Origin: Sipunculus nudus
Taxonomy: Eukaryota > Annelida > Sipuncula > Golfingiida > Sipunculidae
Length of the DNA stretch: 64,000 nt
NCBI GenBank assembly: GCA_026874595.1
Contig: CM049316.1
Span: 10,960,839-11,024,838 of the forward strand
Reading direction: 5' to 3'
The notes beneath the pieces are model-generated. The model saw nothing but the letters and a program-made list of their open reading frames with translations. It made no database searches and was not told the origin of the DNA. Each line of letters opens with the position of its first letter. The first letter of the stretch is position 1. This document shows positions 35,867 to 48,886 of this stretch, piece after piece. Position numbers and translations under genes: made by a program.

Positions 35867-38180
35867 TGACATATGCCTGTACATCGATCTGATATTATAC
35901 AAATAAGATTTTACTGACTTTGCACGAGCTGGTGATAACTGAATACAATAAGTTTACAGGTATCGAAGTACGAATACAAGGACGACTTTATATCACAATT
36001 GTTTGTGTGCTTTACATAAAACATGGTTTTCTTTATTCAGTATGGGGTTTATCAAACATGTTTGACTAAGTATATGTAAATACGGGCAAAGTGTCAACAT
36101 AAATAAATAAATAATATCCAAGACGCCAAAGACGACCGGGAACCTGAAGTTACGACGAAACCAGGAAGTCCACGACTGATGCACTTGGAGATTTCTTAGT
36201 ACAAACACATCCTGTTTGGCGTATTTTATCAAAAGGTCAAGGTCAGTGGATAGAGTTTACCGTAAGGTTGCAAATAATCGGAGATTAAGATTATTTTCAT
36301 ACCAAATCTCATATGAGTGATATGAAATAAAAAACTTTCAAGACATTGGGGATTTTGAAGTGTGTGTAACTCTATGCGTGTGGTTAAAGAATCAGCAGTA
36401 TATATGTTTTCGTTCTTTTTCTGCTTTTGCCAGTCTATACTGTGTGGCACTCAGTGCCTCACTGCCAACAGTTAATATACAGACAGATTCATTTTTATCA
36501 GCTTTGTGCCCCAGTTCACATGTTTACTCTTTCTGAGCGGCGCTGAAATATTTTTCATTATTAACCCACATTCAGAATAATTCAGGGAAACCTGGCCTGG
36601 CAGAACCGGGGATAAATGATGTCACCGATTGGCTCACAAACAAAACAAAATGTCAGAGAATCGTGTCAATCTTGATGTGTACTCGTTTATAATGGTGGTA
36701 TGACAAGCACAAAAGGGCAATACAGAGTTTCATGCCTTTTTTAAATGTTAAATGGGGCTCGCAGGAAGTAATAGCGTTTGAGTGACTGTATTGGGCCACT
36801 GTTGTGCAGAACCCTGTATAGCTCCAGTTATGTCCCTCTGACGAAAGTGTTTCAATCATGGGCCTCGTTTGCTGAGCAAATGTGAGGTGGAAAATCCAAA
36901 GGAGGAACTTACTATCATAACTTTCTTCGCTCCCGCCACATTTTATGAAATATATTATTTTCATTATACGACACTGGTATATTTTGCTTATTTTCAGCAC
37001 TATATTTTTCATATTTTACCTATTTATGCCTATTCATTGAGACAAGAAATGTTCTAAATCTTCTCAAAATGAGATGATAATTAAAATGTTATCGAGGAAA
37101 ATAATACGAATGCATTAACTGACTGACGGAATTATCTTAAAATTTAAAAAATGTGTGTTATCCCCTAACGAGTGAAGGGAACAAAAGGTACCTTGGCCTC
37201 CCCCTTAATAGTGAGGGGTGCACGCTCCACTCCCCCCCCCCCCCCCCGCACGAAACAAGGTACAACGTTCCATTCAAATATCTGATGGGTTGGCTACTCC
37301 CATTTTCTTTGCAACAGTTGGGTGTTTACAAAGAAGGGGAGGGAGCTGTCACAATTTTACCACATGTGAAGGAAGCACCTGACATGCAAAAACTTCTCAA
37401 ATCAAAGTGGTATTTATTTTTATAGAATACCCCATGCATTATTTGTAGAAAGAAACCGCTTACACATAAAGCAAGGGGGACGGATGGTGTGAATTTATAT
37501 AAACACTACCTTTCCAGTTCTTGAAAGTAAAGCGTATTTGCCATCTAGGTCCTGAGAACGACATATAGCGACAATGTCCCTGTATAGGCTACCCATATTC
37601 TCCACCACATCTATGTCAGATAAATTAATTTTGATACTATACCTTAATTGTATCCTGCTCCTGTTTTGTATTCGTTTATATTCCACCACGACTTACTTAA
37701 CTTCGTATTTCCATGTCGCTTAACTGATGATGTGTGTATGTGATTATAACATCATATCCAGTTGCACGCGTGTTTAAGCGCAACAACAGCCGAGGTCACC
37801 TAAGATCAGATATACTGATCACATGCTCGTACGGTTTTTCGTTGTATGAATCATTTCCCGGGACGTCCAGATGTGTTTTACCAGTCAGGGGGTGGTTTAA
37901 TGGCATGTAATGTATGACTGGGAGGAAACCAGTCTGATTTAGTGTGGTGAATGCAGGGGAAACTGGTCTGGGCATCCAGACATTTTATTATTGTATTTGT
38001 TTACACTGAGTACACCGTGCTTGTGCTTGGGACAATAAATTTTGCTAACGCCCGCAAATCATTTTTTAAGCACGTCATGTAATATTATATCAGGGTTTTA
38101 CATCTCCGAACGCCTATCAAGAACAAGGAAATTATTGTTCGTGCACATTTTCATCCCTCCTTTCACCCCTCATTTATATG

Positions 38181-38181
<1 letters not shown>

Positions 38182-38253
<72 letters not shown>

Positions 38254-38340
38254 CAGAGAGAGAAAAAACAAACAGAGACAGAGAGTGAGAGTGAGGGAGA
38301 AACAGATAGAGAGAGAGAGAGAGAGAGAATGAGAGAGAGG
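38182..38340. repeat. (TA)n followed by GA-rich low-complexity tract
   Basis: About 34 TA units (38182-38251), then a purine-rich GAGA stretch to about 38340. The frames across it are artefacts. Confidence 0.93.
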
Positions 38341-39159
38341 TTGGATAGGAGTAAATAGAATTTAATATAAAATTATGTATCCAATTTCCACAAGGTTATA
38401 TTCACCTATACTCTGAAATAATATATGGTTACATTATAATATTGAATTACATTATCTCTGCTATTATTCTCCTACAAATTATCCGCATATAAATCCGCTG
38501 TTTATTTGCGCCATATCTTCAGAACACACAAACACGTGATCATGGATACAATAACCTTCACTTTGACATGTGCAGGCCCAGAGTGTTTCACACTTGACAT
38601 TTGGTATAACTTTCCGGACGTTTGTGAACGTCAGTTTTACAAATGCGTGTGCCCTCACTAAGCTGTCCCGTGGTGACTTTTTAATGTAAACAACAGTGAT
38701 CTAATTTATTTAGGTAAATAAGGGGCGACCCTGGTTCCAGTGTCATGTGAACATAATCATATTAATGTGATCTGAATCTCAGGTCATGTGTTATGCGCAA
38801 TAGGATGTGCGGGAACTTCTGCATGGTTTAACATGTCACGTGATCTGACCGTTCATATGAACATTTTCACTTTAACGTATTATTTCCCGTTTTTATTTAT
38901 CAATAACGTATTTTTGAAGATAGATACAGATAATCAGATGAAATGGACACGACTGTTCACAATACTAAGTACTTTTAATGCTCACTCGATCTTATATAAG
39001 GCCAGCCATCACAATGTGTTCTTTTTCTTAGGGAAGCCAATGATAACGGAAGGAACATGTAAAAACCCGGTACTCCTCACAAAGTGTTTTTAAAATTTTT
39101 TTTCCTGATAAAACTGAACATGTGCGTAGGGGACAATGTGTGTGTGCGTGTATCTGTGC

Positions 39160-39292
39160 GTAAAAGAGAAAGAGATAAAGAAAGAACGAGAGAGAAAAAG
39201 AAAGAGAGAATGAAAGAGAGGAAGAAAGAAAAGGAGAGAGAGGAGAGAAAGAAAGAGGGAAAGAAAGAGGAAAAGAAAGAGAAATAGAGAGA
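39160..39292. repeat. GA-rich purine tract (copy 1)
   Basis: Imperfect GAGAAAGA repeats following a short (TG)n. The partner tract is at 48751-48886. It creates long K/R/E-rich or S/F/L-rich artefact frames on the two strands. Confidence 0.93.
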
Positions 39293-40994
39293 TATCAAGT
39301 GTGTAGTGGAGGGGGGGGGGGGGGTTGCAATGACGAAATGGAAGGATAACCTATTTGAGTCCCTTATAGGCCTACAGTCGATGCATACGCGATGCATGTT
39401 TGTAAGTAACAACGTCGGTGACCATGTATCACATATAGGCCTATACAGAGAGCCATAAATAGGGTTCACTGAAGCAGGGAGAAGGGGAAAAAAAGTGTCG
39501 CAGCAATTTAGTTTAGGCCTACGTCAATGCGGATAAATTTAGTGTGAAAGGCTTAAATAACTGGTGATACGTGCTTTAACATTACCATGGTGAATAATAA
39601 ATTCCCTTTACATCTATACTGTCAGCAAACGAATGTGTCGTTGTAGTAGTTTGAACATAAATAAACTAATTTTTAATACTTCAGCGGGCAAAAAATTACC
39701 TAAGACTGACCAGGATGAGTTTCCAGTCGAACAAAAACCAGTTCACACTGATTCACATTGGCCACAATTATTGTCACTGTAGCCTTGTAACTGTAATTAT
39801 GAACACAGCACACGTGCATACAGCATAAACGTTGTTTTAGACACAAAGGTTGGGTAAATATATTTTTTACATTATTCACAAATGGGGAAAATTTTAATAC
39901 TTACTGTTCTGTAGCCATTAAGCGGCGGATGGAAAATTTTAGACGAGGTGTGGTGGGGACCAAACGTCCCAGGTGAACTAGTGAATGCCAGTATACATAA
40001 ATATATCTACCGTATGCAGAAATAAGGATTAAAACGACATGAGACACAAAGTCGGGCGTTTTGTTTATATTTTGCCTGATCTTCCTATTTTAAATATTTT
40101 TGTCCGGGGGGGGGGGGGGGGTCATCCCAATATCCGCTCCCCGTTATCCCCCATCAACCCCCACCAAATAATATGGAAAATAACACCACTCATTACTGAT
40201 CATGTGCCTGGAAAATGAAAGTAATCCTCCCTATGTAGACAGCAGATGTGTAGAAGTCAGTTTCATTTTATCATTCCCCTGAATAAATACGAATCGGCCC
40301 AAACAAATGTGACCTACGTTTACAACCCCTCAGCCCAATCTGACAAACTGTGGATATGTTTTCAGCAATGGGACGGATGTGGCCTAGTTTACCGTTGTGA
40401 AGGATTTCCACGTGGATACATCATAAACCTAACATTATCTCCCGCCGTTTGTATATATCGACAAAAACATATATAAAACCGTGTAAGGAAAACTGGTATG
40501 AGGCATGCATGGGGAAACTTCAAAAGCAGGGAGTGTTTAATCAAAATCATATCGTCATTCTCTGCCATGCGTCACAGAGCAATACAATTCTTAAACGTAC
40601 GGCTATTATGTTACGGAACCGTAGCCGTCAGGGCGATAGATGTGCGAGAAACTGTACAACACAACTGATAATTTGCTGTACTGATAAAAAATGTGTCGCC
40701 TCATTAAGTTTCAGCGCATGCCTCAGTTAGCATCAGCTGAGTGTCTGGTATTCAGATGTTCCCCGTTAAGGATATTCCCCCCGTCCATAATTTACTTCTT
40801 TGGAGTCATATGTTTAAACGGAGTGTACATGAAATGTTTCTTTTACAATGTCAAAGTTACAAATGTTGCATTGAATGTAAAGATTTTTAATTAGCAAAAA
40901 CCCTGAAAAGGGTGTGGATGTAACATTTTTTTTAAAACCCTTTCAGGATGCAACATTTTTTCTCCAAAATAGCAAGAAGGTTATGTTTTTACTG

Positions 40995-41225
40995 TGTGAT
41001 TTTGTTTGCTTGTTTGTTAGTTTGTATGTCTGTTTGCACGCTTACGCAGAACCCCCCCCCCCCCCACCCCGTAAACTGTAGCTCAAATTTTCGAAATTGC
41101 AGAGAGCGGAGAGGATAGGCCAGTAAATATACCATTTAAGTTTGGGTGCTCCTCCTGATAAACGGACGGACCTAAAGTTGAGCTGTTTGCCTTGGCGGAG
41201 GTATGGGCTCTAGTGAGTGCTCTTT
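40995..41225 (+). repeat. Interspersed repeat with TTGGCGGAGGT tail (copy 1)
   Basis: From 'gtttgcttgtttgttagtttg' through poly-C to 'tttgccttggcggaggtatggg...gagtgct'. This is a degenerate example of a repeat end widespread in marine animals. Partner at 50585-50815; a third relative at 59715-59870. Confidence 0.5.
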
Positions 41226-44200
41226 CTGTTTCTCCTGTCACTTTTACACATCTCATCTTTGTCACACTTCGTAACTTCTGAGATGGAGGGAGTCAGTGTG
41301 ATATCGTATAGTGACTGAAACGTGGAACATTGCACCGCTTTGCCTTTCTGCATGACGTATTTTAGGTCATGTAGACAATTCATCATGTACATATACACAT
41401 CGTTTAATAAATAAGAAAAATCCAAACGGTACACTCCCCTTGAATGTGTTTGACTATTGTGTCTGCCCCAAAAATTACTTAAGATATACCCGCCATCCTT
41501 AATCACTGGTACAGAAAGGATTGACGAAATCAAATTTTCTGAATTATTAATAGGATACCCTGACTTGTAATTATCAAGTTATAATTCCTAAAATCCGCAC
41601 GTTTCTATATTTACTACTTCGATCAACACACGATGTAGTCTCAGAACTCCTGACCACAGACCGGTCATGCATATGCAGAAACAGAAGATTTATATATCAT
41701 GAGATTTGTTTGTTTTCTCTCTTCGATCTTTTATTCTCTCTACTATTTATTAATTTTTTTTGTTACATATTAAAACCTATATTTCTGATTCTAGCAACAT
41801 GGATTTGAATTCATATAATATTATATTAATATATCTATGCTCATACTGCAGTCAAAAGGATGTAACCCCGACTAGTATATAGACAAACTATGCCAATATC
41901 AAATCGAAAACTATATATGAAACCTAGAATTTCTTCTAGTTAAACGGTACCTTACGTCAGTTTAAAGGTTAAAATAAGTCTGTGGCTAAAGAAAGCGAGC
42001 CTTGATTTCTATTTACCTATAAAAAGTGACTTATCTATATATGCCAATTTACAATACAGATGAATGCCCAAAAATCTTTAAAACAAAGATTTTGACACTT
42101 AATATTGTGATTGCATGAAAAAGTAGTCAGTCAGCTGGGTATATATAGCTGATATATATAGGCCTACTGTGTGTGCCCGATCACGTGTAATATATATATA
42201 TGTAGAACTTGCGGTCCAACATAAATTGGCCCCTGCTGACCAAACCACATAGCGAGTACTAGCATTGCTTTACAATTGCTGGGATATAGTCGTATATTTG
42301 TATAGTACAAGTAAACACCTCGGGAATGCCGGTTGCTATTTGGCACACTGGCCCACTTGGCATATACTCCTCGACGACTTACTGTCGACTGGTTGGATTT
42401 GGACTCGTAGTGGTTACTGTAATTTTTGTGCGTTGAAGCGGATGTACAATCAACCATTAAGCCTCTGCTAATGAAAACCTGTCACTTTCAATTATTCCGA
42501 ATTTCATACTGATTTCCTAAATACAGCGGCTGATCTGTGCATGTTCACACGCTTGAACAAATGATTATAACAGTCGTGAACTGCTGATTGTTATAAATTA
42601 AATAAATTTAATGCTTGTCTGCACCTGTATCGATTTTAGTATTTGGAAGGCATTTTGTTGCACTAAAACGTACCCCAGATTGCCTGCACGACTGATTTAG
42701 TAATGATACTGAGGTTAACACTTTTCACATCGCCACGTTTATTAAGTGTAAGATACAAGGTGATGTCGCACTGTTTCATGACGGTGTCTCCAATCAGGAC
42801 TCCAATATAATTTCAGTTATCAACTTTATAAATATAAATAATTTAATTCCCTTTCTGGCTTCGTGCAGTACATGCTGCTTGGCTTAAATGGAAATTAATC
42901 CCGTGAAAAAAAGGTGGTGATGGCTGGGGGAAGGAAAGCCCTCTGATCTATTCCTGGGTCCACCTCTGCATGAACGCTTGTTTTGGTTGCCGGCGTTTTT
43001 TAAAATAATATCCGCAAAGTCATACGATAAGATCACATACATATGGAAAGTATTGCTCTGAGGAGTGGCCATTCCAACACACAAGAAGTTATCATACAAA
43101 CAATTATTGGTATGAATTCCCCATGCCGATAAAGAGCCAAACACTATTGGCGTGTTGGAGAACCCTATGAAATTGAGCGCAATGTAATTCGAATGGCTAA
43201 CAATGTATCTATACGTGACGTCACGGAAAAAAAACTCGGCGATGATGACGCACTAACACCAACAAATATCCAGGTGATCATACCACAACAAGCGCATGGG
43301 CGTGTAAATGGTTTTATCAAGTGTATCTGAATATGTTTTCACGAATCTTATGTATAATTCATTAAAGAAGGGTGGGGGCCACTGCTCTGGAAGTGTACCG
43401 AACTCCACTTGCGATCGGGTACAAGTGTCAGTCATTTTTTATTCGGTTCATTTGGAAAGAATAAATTATGCAAATTTTTATTACGCGCATGTCTGCGCGG
43501 CCCTCCTTTTATAAACCTAGGCAAACTTGACAATATTGGCAAAAATGCGAGGCAGTCACATGTGCAAATAAGAAAACAAGGATTTGGCACACCAAACTAC
43601 TTGATGTATCGTTTTCTGAGACCTTGGGGGTGAGCCCCGGGGGCAATAGCACTTTTGCGTGACACAAGTGAAGTATAGCTTTGTAAAACTCATAAAGCGG
43701 CGAAGGTTCCAATTGTAGTCTCGAGGCTTGATATACCAGCGATCTATAGACAGGGTGAGGAACCGGGGTGTGATCGTGCAAACATCTTTTCTACTTAAAA
43801 ATCTATAAAGGTAACACCCCTTATTTAAACGTTACGGGCTAAATGCTCATTATTATGACTACGTTTTCGTGGTAATTGATTTATCCTAATGTAATTATAC
43901 AAGTGCATTATATTATTTCACATTTTATTTTAATTAAAGGTGCGTCGCATACGCTTTATTTCGTACGCATTGGGCGGCGGGCGGACGCGGGGTCTCTATA
44001 CATCTAGAGATCACTCCCAGGTTCCTGATTTTTTGAATGATTCAATTGTAATCATCATTTTGCGTTCCTTCCCGAATTTTGCCATATTTTTCGTCAATTT
44101 ACTGACACCAAATAATGTCGGCCCTAGTTTAATCGCCGGCACGCCCCAGTCCACCAGGAAAGACGGACGTGCATGTCATCCCGTGAGAGCCAAGTTACAT

Positions 44201-46083
44201 TTTCTATAGTGGTCTCAGAATCCTGCATGGGGCAAGTCAGATCAGAAAGCACTAAGACTGGCTTCTGCAAATATTTTTTTGTCATGTATCCACTTTTAAA
44301 CAAGGATTCGTTGATTCATAGATGCGCGAAACCTATGCATATATAGTACATGACAAACGACAGGTAACAATCTTGTTATCATAAAACCAAGAACAGATAG
44401 GTTTTAATCAAGCTTTACGTATGCTGCGCGGCATCTTTGGAAAAACGTCAAAGGGATTGTGTTGCGCTACTATCTCTCTAAACAAGATCTAAAAACACGT
44501 GAGAATGTTAAACTCATCATCCTGAGTAGTTTTACGGAATCGCTCTTTCGCCTCACACAACAATAAACAGATATGAGATAATAAACGAATAAACAGACAT
44601 GAGTAAAATATAACCTTAATTAACCAGTCCAGTATGTAGTGCCACAAATTATAATAAAATTAAAACTATAGTCATAAACTAAAATGATAGCTCCTTGAAA
44701 GTGCTTTATCTGAGAAGGAAGTCATGTTAAACTCCTCGATCCGAGTAGCTTAATAATTGCAAACTGCTCACATTCATGCCTTTTAAAATACGAAACTACT
44801 CCACTTGAGTAGTTTTCCGTGTAAAATAACCCACTGAGAGCAACATCAGTCTGAGTAGTTTTAATTCATAAAGGTGACGAGTATGTTTTAAGTGTAAAAC
44901 CCTACAATTAAGAACTTAAAAGAGCTCGTGTACAGACGTTCAGATATTTAGTCTTACTTGTCGAATCTTATAATGTTATGACTTTTAAATGCATTGCTTC
45001 ATATTAAGCTACTCCATACTTTAAATATTTAGATGGTAACATCCCAATTGCATACACATTTTGAATTAAGAGCTGTATAAATGTAATCATGTGATGTATG
45101 CCTCCACTTGTGAAGTTATTCTGGTCCCCACTGAAAATCAGCTGAATGAGTCACGTTGAAAGAATATGTGCAGATAAGTAAAGAAACAATATAAAAAAAT
45201 TGCACAGGACACGAGAAAATACCCACCCGAGTTTTAAGATCATGTGTGTGTATACCATTAAGAGTAATACTTATGACGATAATTGAGGGTGTGCCAGTTT
45301 TATATAGAATGAATGCCTCCTAATGCGTGTATTAGGTGTACTGAAAAATGAAGAAACGCTGAAGTCAATATTTACCGATATAACCAGGTGTAAGATTTTC
45401 AAGAATACAGAATTTCAAGATAAAATGTATAGTTTCTCCGAGGTTAATATGAGCCCGCTTGGAAAAAAGTCTATATTAATACGTGTCTCTCAATGGCTCC
45501 TACTGCACGTGTGGTTGTACACGCTAAGTAAAGGTTATTACGTCCTAGTTGTAAACAATTGATCCGGAAACCGACTGTATAACAGAGACATAGAAAATAA
45601 GTCCCCACCTGCACAATTAAATCTTGCATGCAGGGCGTTACAGAAGTTGGGTTCATTCAACGTGAACCGTATTTACAAAAGCTGCCCCAATAGCACAGTG
45701 GCCACAACATTTGAATCCAGTGATGCTAAACCCAATGATAATACAAAGGAAAACACGAACCAAATGTTTACCATCTGACACCATCATATCATATCGTTAC
45801 AAAAATACGGATTTTCATATAAAGTTTGACTAAGTAACAAAGTCCGAGTGACATGGAAGCAACACCTTGATCGAACGTTGTGATTTCACTTTCTACCATA
45901 ATAAAAAAAGATGATAAGACTTGAATTGTTTATAACTAAAAAGAAACTCCCACTTTTGTTATATGGAAGAGCAAATCCTAAATAGCGTAAGGTTTGAAAA
46001 TGTTATATATTTTGCCAAAACAGCTTTTCTAACAGAAAAACAAGTCCACGCTGAGGATTTTTTCCATAAATTACTTGTTGAAA

Positions 46084-46274
46084 CCAGGGGCGGATCCATG
46101 ATCCGGGAAAAGAAAGGGTTCAACCATGGAGGACTCATGACAAACCTGAAAAAAAAGTCATTAGGTCCGGAAAAGCGGGACCCAGGCCGCACAAAATTGG
46201 TCTTAAACCCTTAATAAAAAAGGTTGCGGTTGCTGTATAAGGGGGCCCAGACCGACCACTTAGATTCGCTTCTA
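46084..46274 (+). repeat. GGATCC-ended short repeat (copy 1 of duplication)
   Basis: Starts CAGGGGCGGATCC, contains 'aaaccctta...aaggttgcgg', and ends TCGCTTCTA. Its partner in the second duplicate is at 55049-55240, so the insertion predates the duplication. Confidence 0.6.
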
Positions 46275-46641
46275 CAGACTAAGGATTAACAAGATTAAAT
46301 CAAGAACTGAAATATACATAATAGATGCTACGTAAAAACCATATATATCAAGGTATTTGGGAAGTAGGTATAACAGGAACGGTAACTGCTGCAATTACCA
46401 GGTCACTCTCCGCCATTATGGGAGAGCTGCGTTCATCGGCACCTCGGTAATTTGCCAGAAATTATAGTGGTACATCAAACAATGTGTGGGTTATTGCTGT
46501 TTGGGTCGGGAATGTCACGCTGTGATCACCGGGATTTTCCAATAGTTCACACAAACGGAAAGTCCACATTGGGGCAGTACACTGCACTGGCTGTCACTTC
46601 TATTTCACACAAACAACAGAGAAAAATGGCATGGCAGTTTA

Positions 46642-46712
<71 letters not shown>
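46642..46712. repeat. (TA)n microsatellite (copy 1)
   Basis: About 34 TA units. The partner run at 55605-55668 is similar in length. Confidence 0.97.
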
Positions 46713-46715
<3 letters not shown>

Positions 46716-48750
46716 ATCAAAAGTTGGGTCTTTAATGAAGTGTCTTTAATGCAAAGTTTATTTTGAAGAAGAATGAAAAGCAACTAACTTAGACAAGGTG
46801 ATGAGTTAATTATTTAAATCGGAAGATTTGTTTCAAGTCAGTCCTCTTGAGCCCTCTCCATTATTAGGACTCTGCACATGAAACTGCATTTTTTAAACAG
46901 GTTTTGTGCATTTAATATTACGCAAATAGCGATATACTCATGCGAACGCTGTCGTATTCATCTTGTTTAATCGCTCTCTGAAATCCTAAAATTATCAGTG
47001 TTCTGTGGAAAAGCCTAACGATAACTCCATGAAAATGTAAACAAAGTAAAGCACTTAAAAGTCTAATGCGCACTTATATTCTTGCGTATAATACTAATTC
47101 AGTATTACTTATATCTGTTTCCTACTAATTTACAAATGTTTGGACTAATCTCACTGCCCTGTTACCGTATTTATGTACATTTTTATACATATACCCTTAC
47201 AATGTCATTTATTCTTAAACTACCTGTTAATCAGTAAATTAAACTGTACACCTTTAATCTGTAAATTAAAACGTTTCAATCAAACGTTGATATATTAACA
47301 TCTTTGCTGCACATGTGTACGCACTATAGGCCTAGACTATAAAACATGCAGTTACCTCGATCGCAGCTCTATGTACATTACTGTTTTTAAAATAATTTGA
47401 TTTTAGACGGTCATTTTTGGGATATTTGTTTTTATTGTGATACCGCTGTATTCTACTACATGGCCTTCAGGGTTGTACATTTATTCTGAACAAGATGTTG
47501 GAAGATGTTGCGATAAATAAATAATGAAATATTTTCCGGTTTCGGAAAAAAATTTCGGTGATAACTTGATGAGTCAACAGGAACGGTGTCACCGCCCTAT
47601 ACCTGTTCAGATACCTGCAGATAACAGGTCTGTATCTGATTAAATTAGTGGTGGTTGTCCCAAAATACTGGTTCAGATACCGGTAATAATTGGTCTATAT
47701 CTGATTAAATAAGTGATGCATGTCCCAAAAGTATTGAACACAAAAAGACGCCAATCACGATAAACATCAACGAAGATGTCGCCTCTCCACCTTAGGTCTT
47801 TTGTTTTCTCTACATTTATCGCATGGCGAGGTGTGTACCAAACCCATATGAAGACAGGCCTAATGATCCGTGACTACAGAGCCGTTAAATTAGGGATATA
47901 ATAGCATAAAATGTATATTTTATGTTCAAATACTCAGTCGTTAAAAGAGAATATATGCTTGATTCAATGTCACTTAAGCTTTTGTTCCGAGGTTTTCTGC
48001 ATTCATGCAGTTGAAATAGGCTTTCTTAATTCAATTTTTCAAGATATATATCGTGCACCTATTTAGATTGCATCACGATGGACAGTTGTGACACATTCCC
48101 ATCCGGAGAAGGAATGCAAACACTATTTCTCTGACTTTATAATTACACGAAAACCCGGTGATAATTTTCTTTGATTTTCTCCATCCTCCATGTGGATCCT
48201 TTCATATACACCTGAAGCTGCCGATCTTATCTGAATATTTGGGGATATGCTGAGCAAATGCAAATTACATCACGGTGATTTAATTGTTTCAGGTGTGGAT
48301 AAAAATGTCTTCGAAATGCAAATATACATCGGGAGAGGAAATGCAAAACATACACATACATATATCATCATACATTTCATATAGAAAAATACCCTGGGAC
48401 AATCAGACAAAACTTTACGCATACCAATAAATCAAAAACACCCAGTACATTAGGTACAATTAAAGGTGTGACGGCTGTTGGTCGGGAGATAAAGGACAGA
48501 TCTTACGGCATGAAGGACATAGTTAACCGGCGTAACGGCCTTGGGTGACCATAGCGGTATAGAGGTATAACATCACACGTTGTTACCCACACATTCTCAC
48601 CGTTCATGAAACCCTATCAAACATCTATGACTTGTTTACAGTAACATGTAAAAACCCGGTACTCCTCACAAAGTATTTTTAAAATTTTTTTTCCTGATAA
48701 AACTGAACATGTGCGTAGGGGACAATGTGTGTGTGCGTGTATCTGTGCGT

Positions 48751-48886
48751 AAAAGAGAAAGAGATAAAGAAAGAACGAGAGAGAAAAAGAAAGAGGGAAT
48801 GAAAGAGAGGAAGAAAGAAAAGGAGATGGAGAGGAGAGAAAGAAAGAGGGGAAAGAAAGAGGGATAGAAAGAGAAAGAGAGAGATA
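48751..48886. repeat. GA-rich purine tract (copy 2)
   Basis: Duplicate of 39160-39292 with small length changes. Confidence 0.93.

Larger units (their letters stand above)
31530..39054. other. No gene seen; repeats
   Basis: Promoter and leader exon of the PX gene may lie here but are not recognisable. The stretch holds (TA)n at 32064-32121, poly-G at about 33117-33132, an inverted GGATCC-ended repeat at 35682-35866, poly-C at 37232-37247, and (TA)n then GA-rich DNA at 38182-38340. Reading frames up to about 119 codons look unconstrained. Confidence 0.45.
39055..48643. repeat. Large tandem duplication, copy 1
   Basis: The whole interval recurs immediately downstream in the same orientation. 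The left edge is 'gga|acatgt', the central junction 'cagta|acatgt' and the right edge 'cagt|acatgt', so all three share ACATGT. Colinear landmarks include the GA tract (39160), poly-G (39309, 40106), poly-C (41050), the ATG-GGT 'ctgcgcgg' block (43495), the GGATCC repeat (46084) and (TA)n (46642). Copy 1 has about 1.08 kb (44097-45177) absent from copy 2. I recognise no protein family in it. Confidence 0.95.

Noticed and set aside
36653-37012. 119-codon minus-strand frame
   Set aside because: AT-rich with no motif, no family resemblance and no supportive splice context.
39077-39469. 130-codon Ser/Phe/Leu-rich frame and its partner at 48666-48918
   Set aside because: Artefact of the GA-rich purine tract, not a transmembrane protein.
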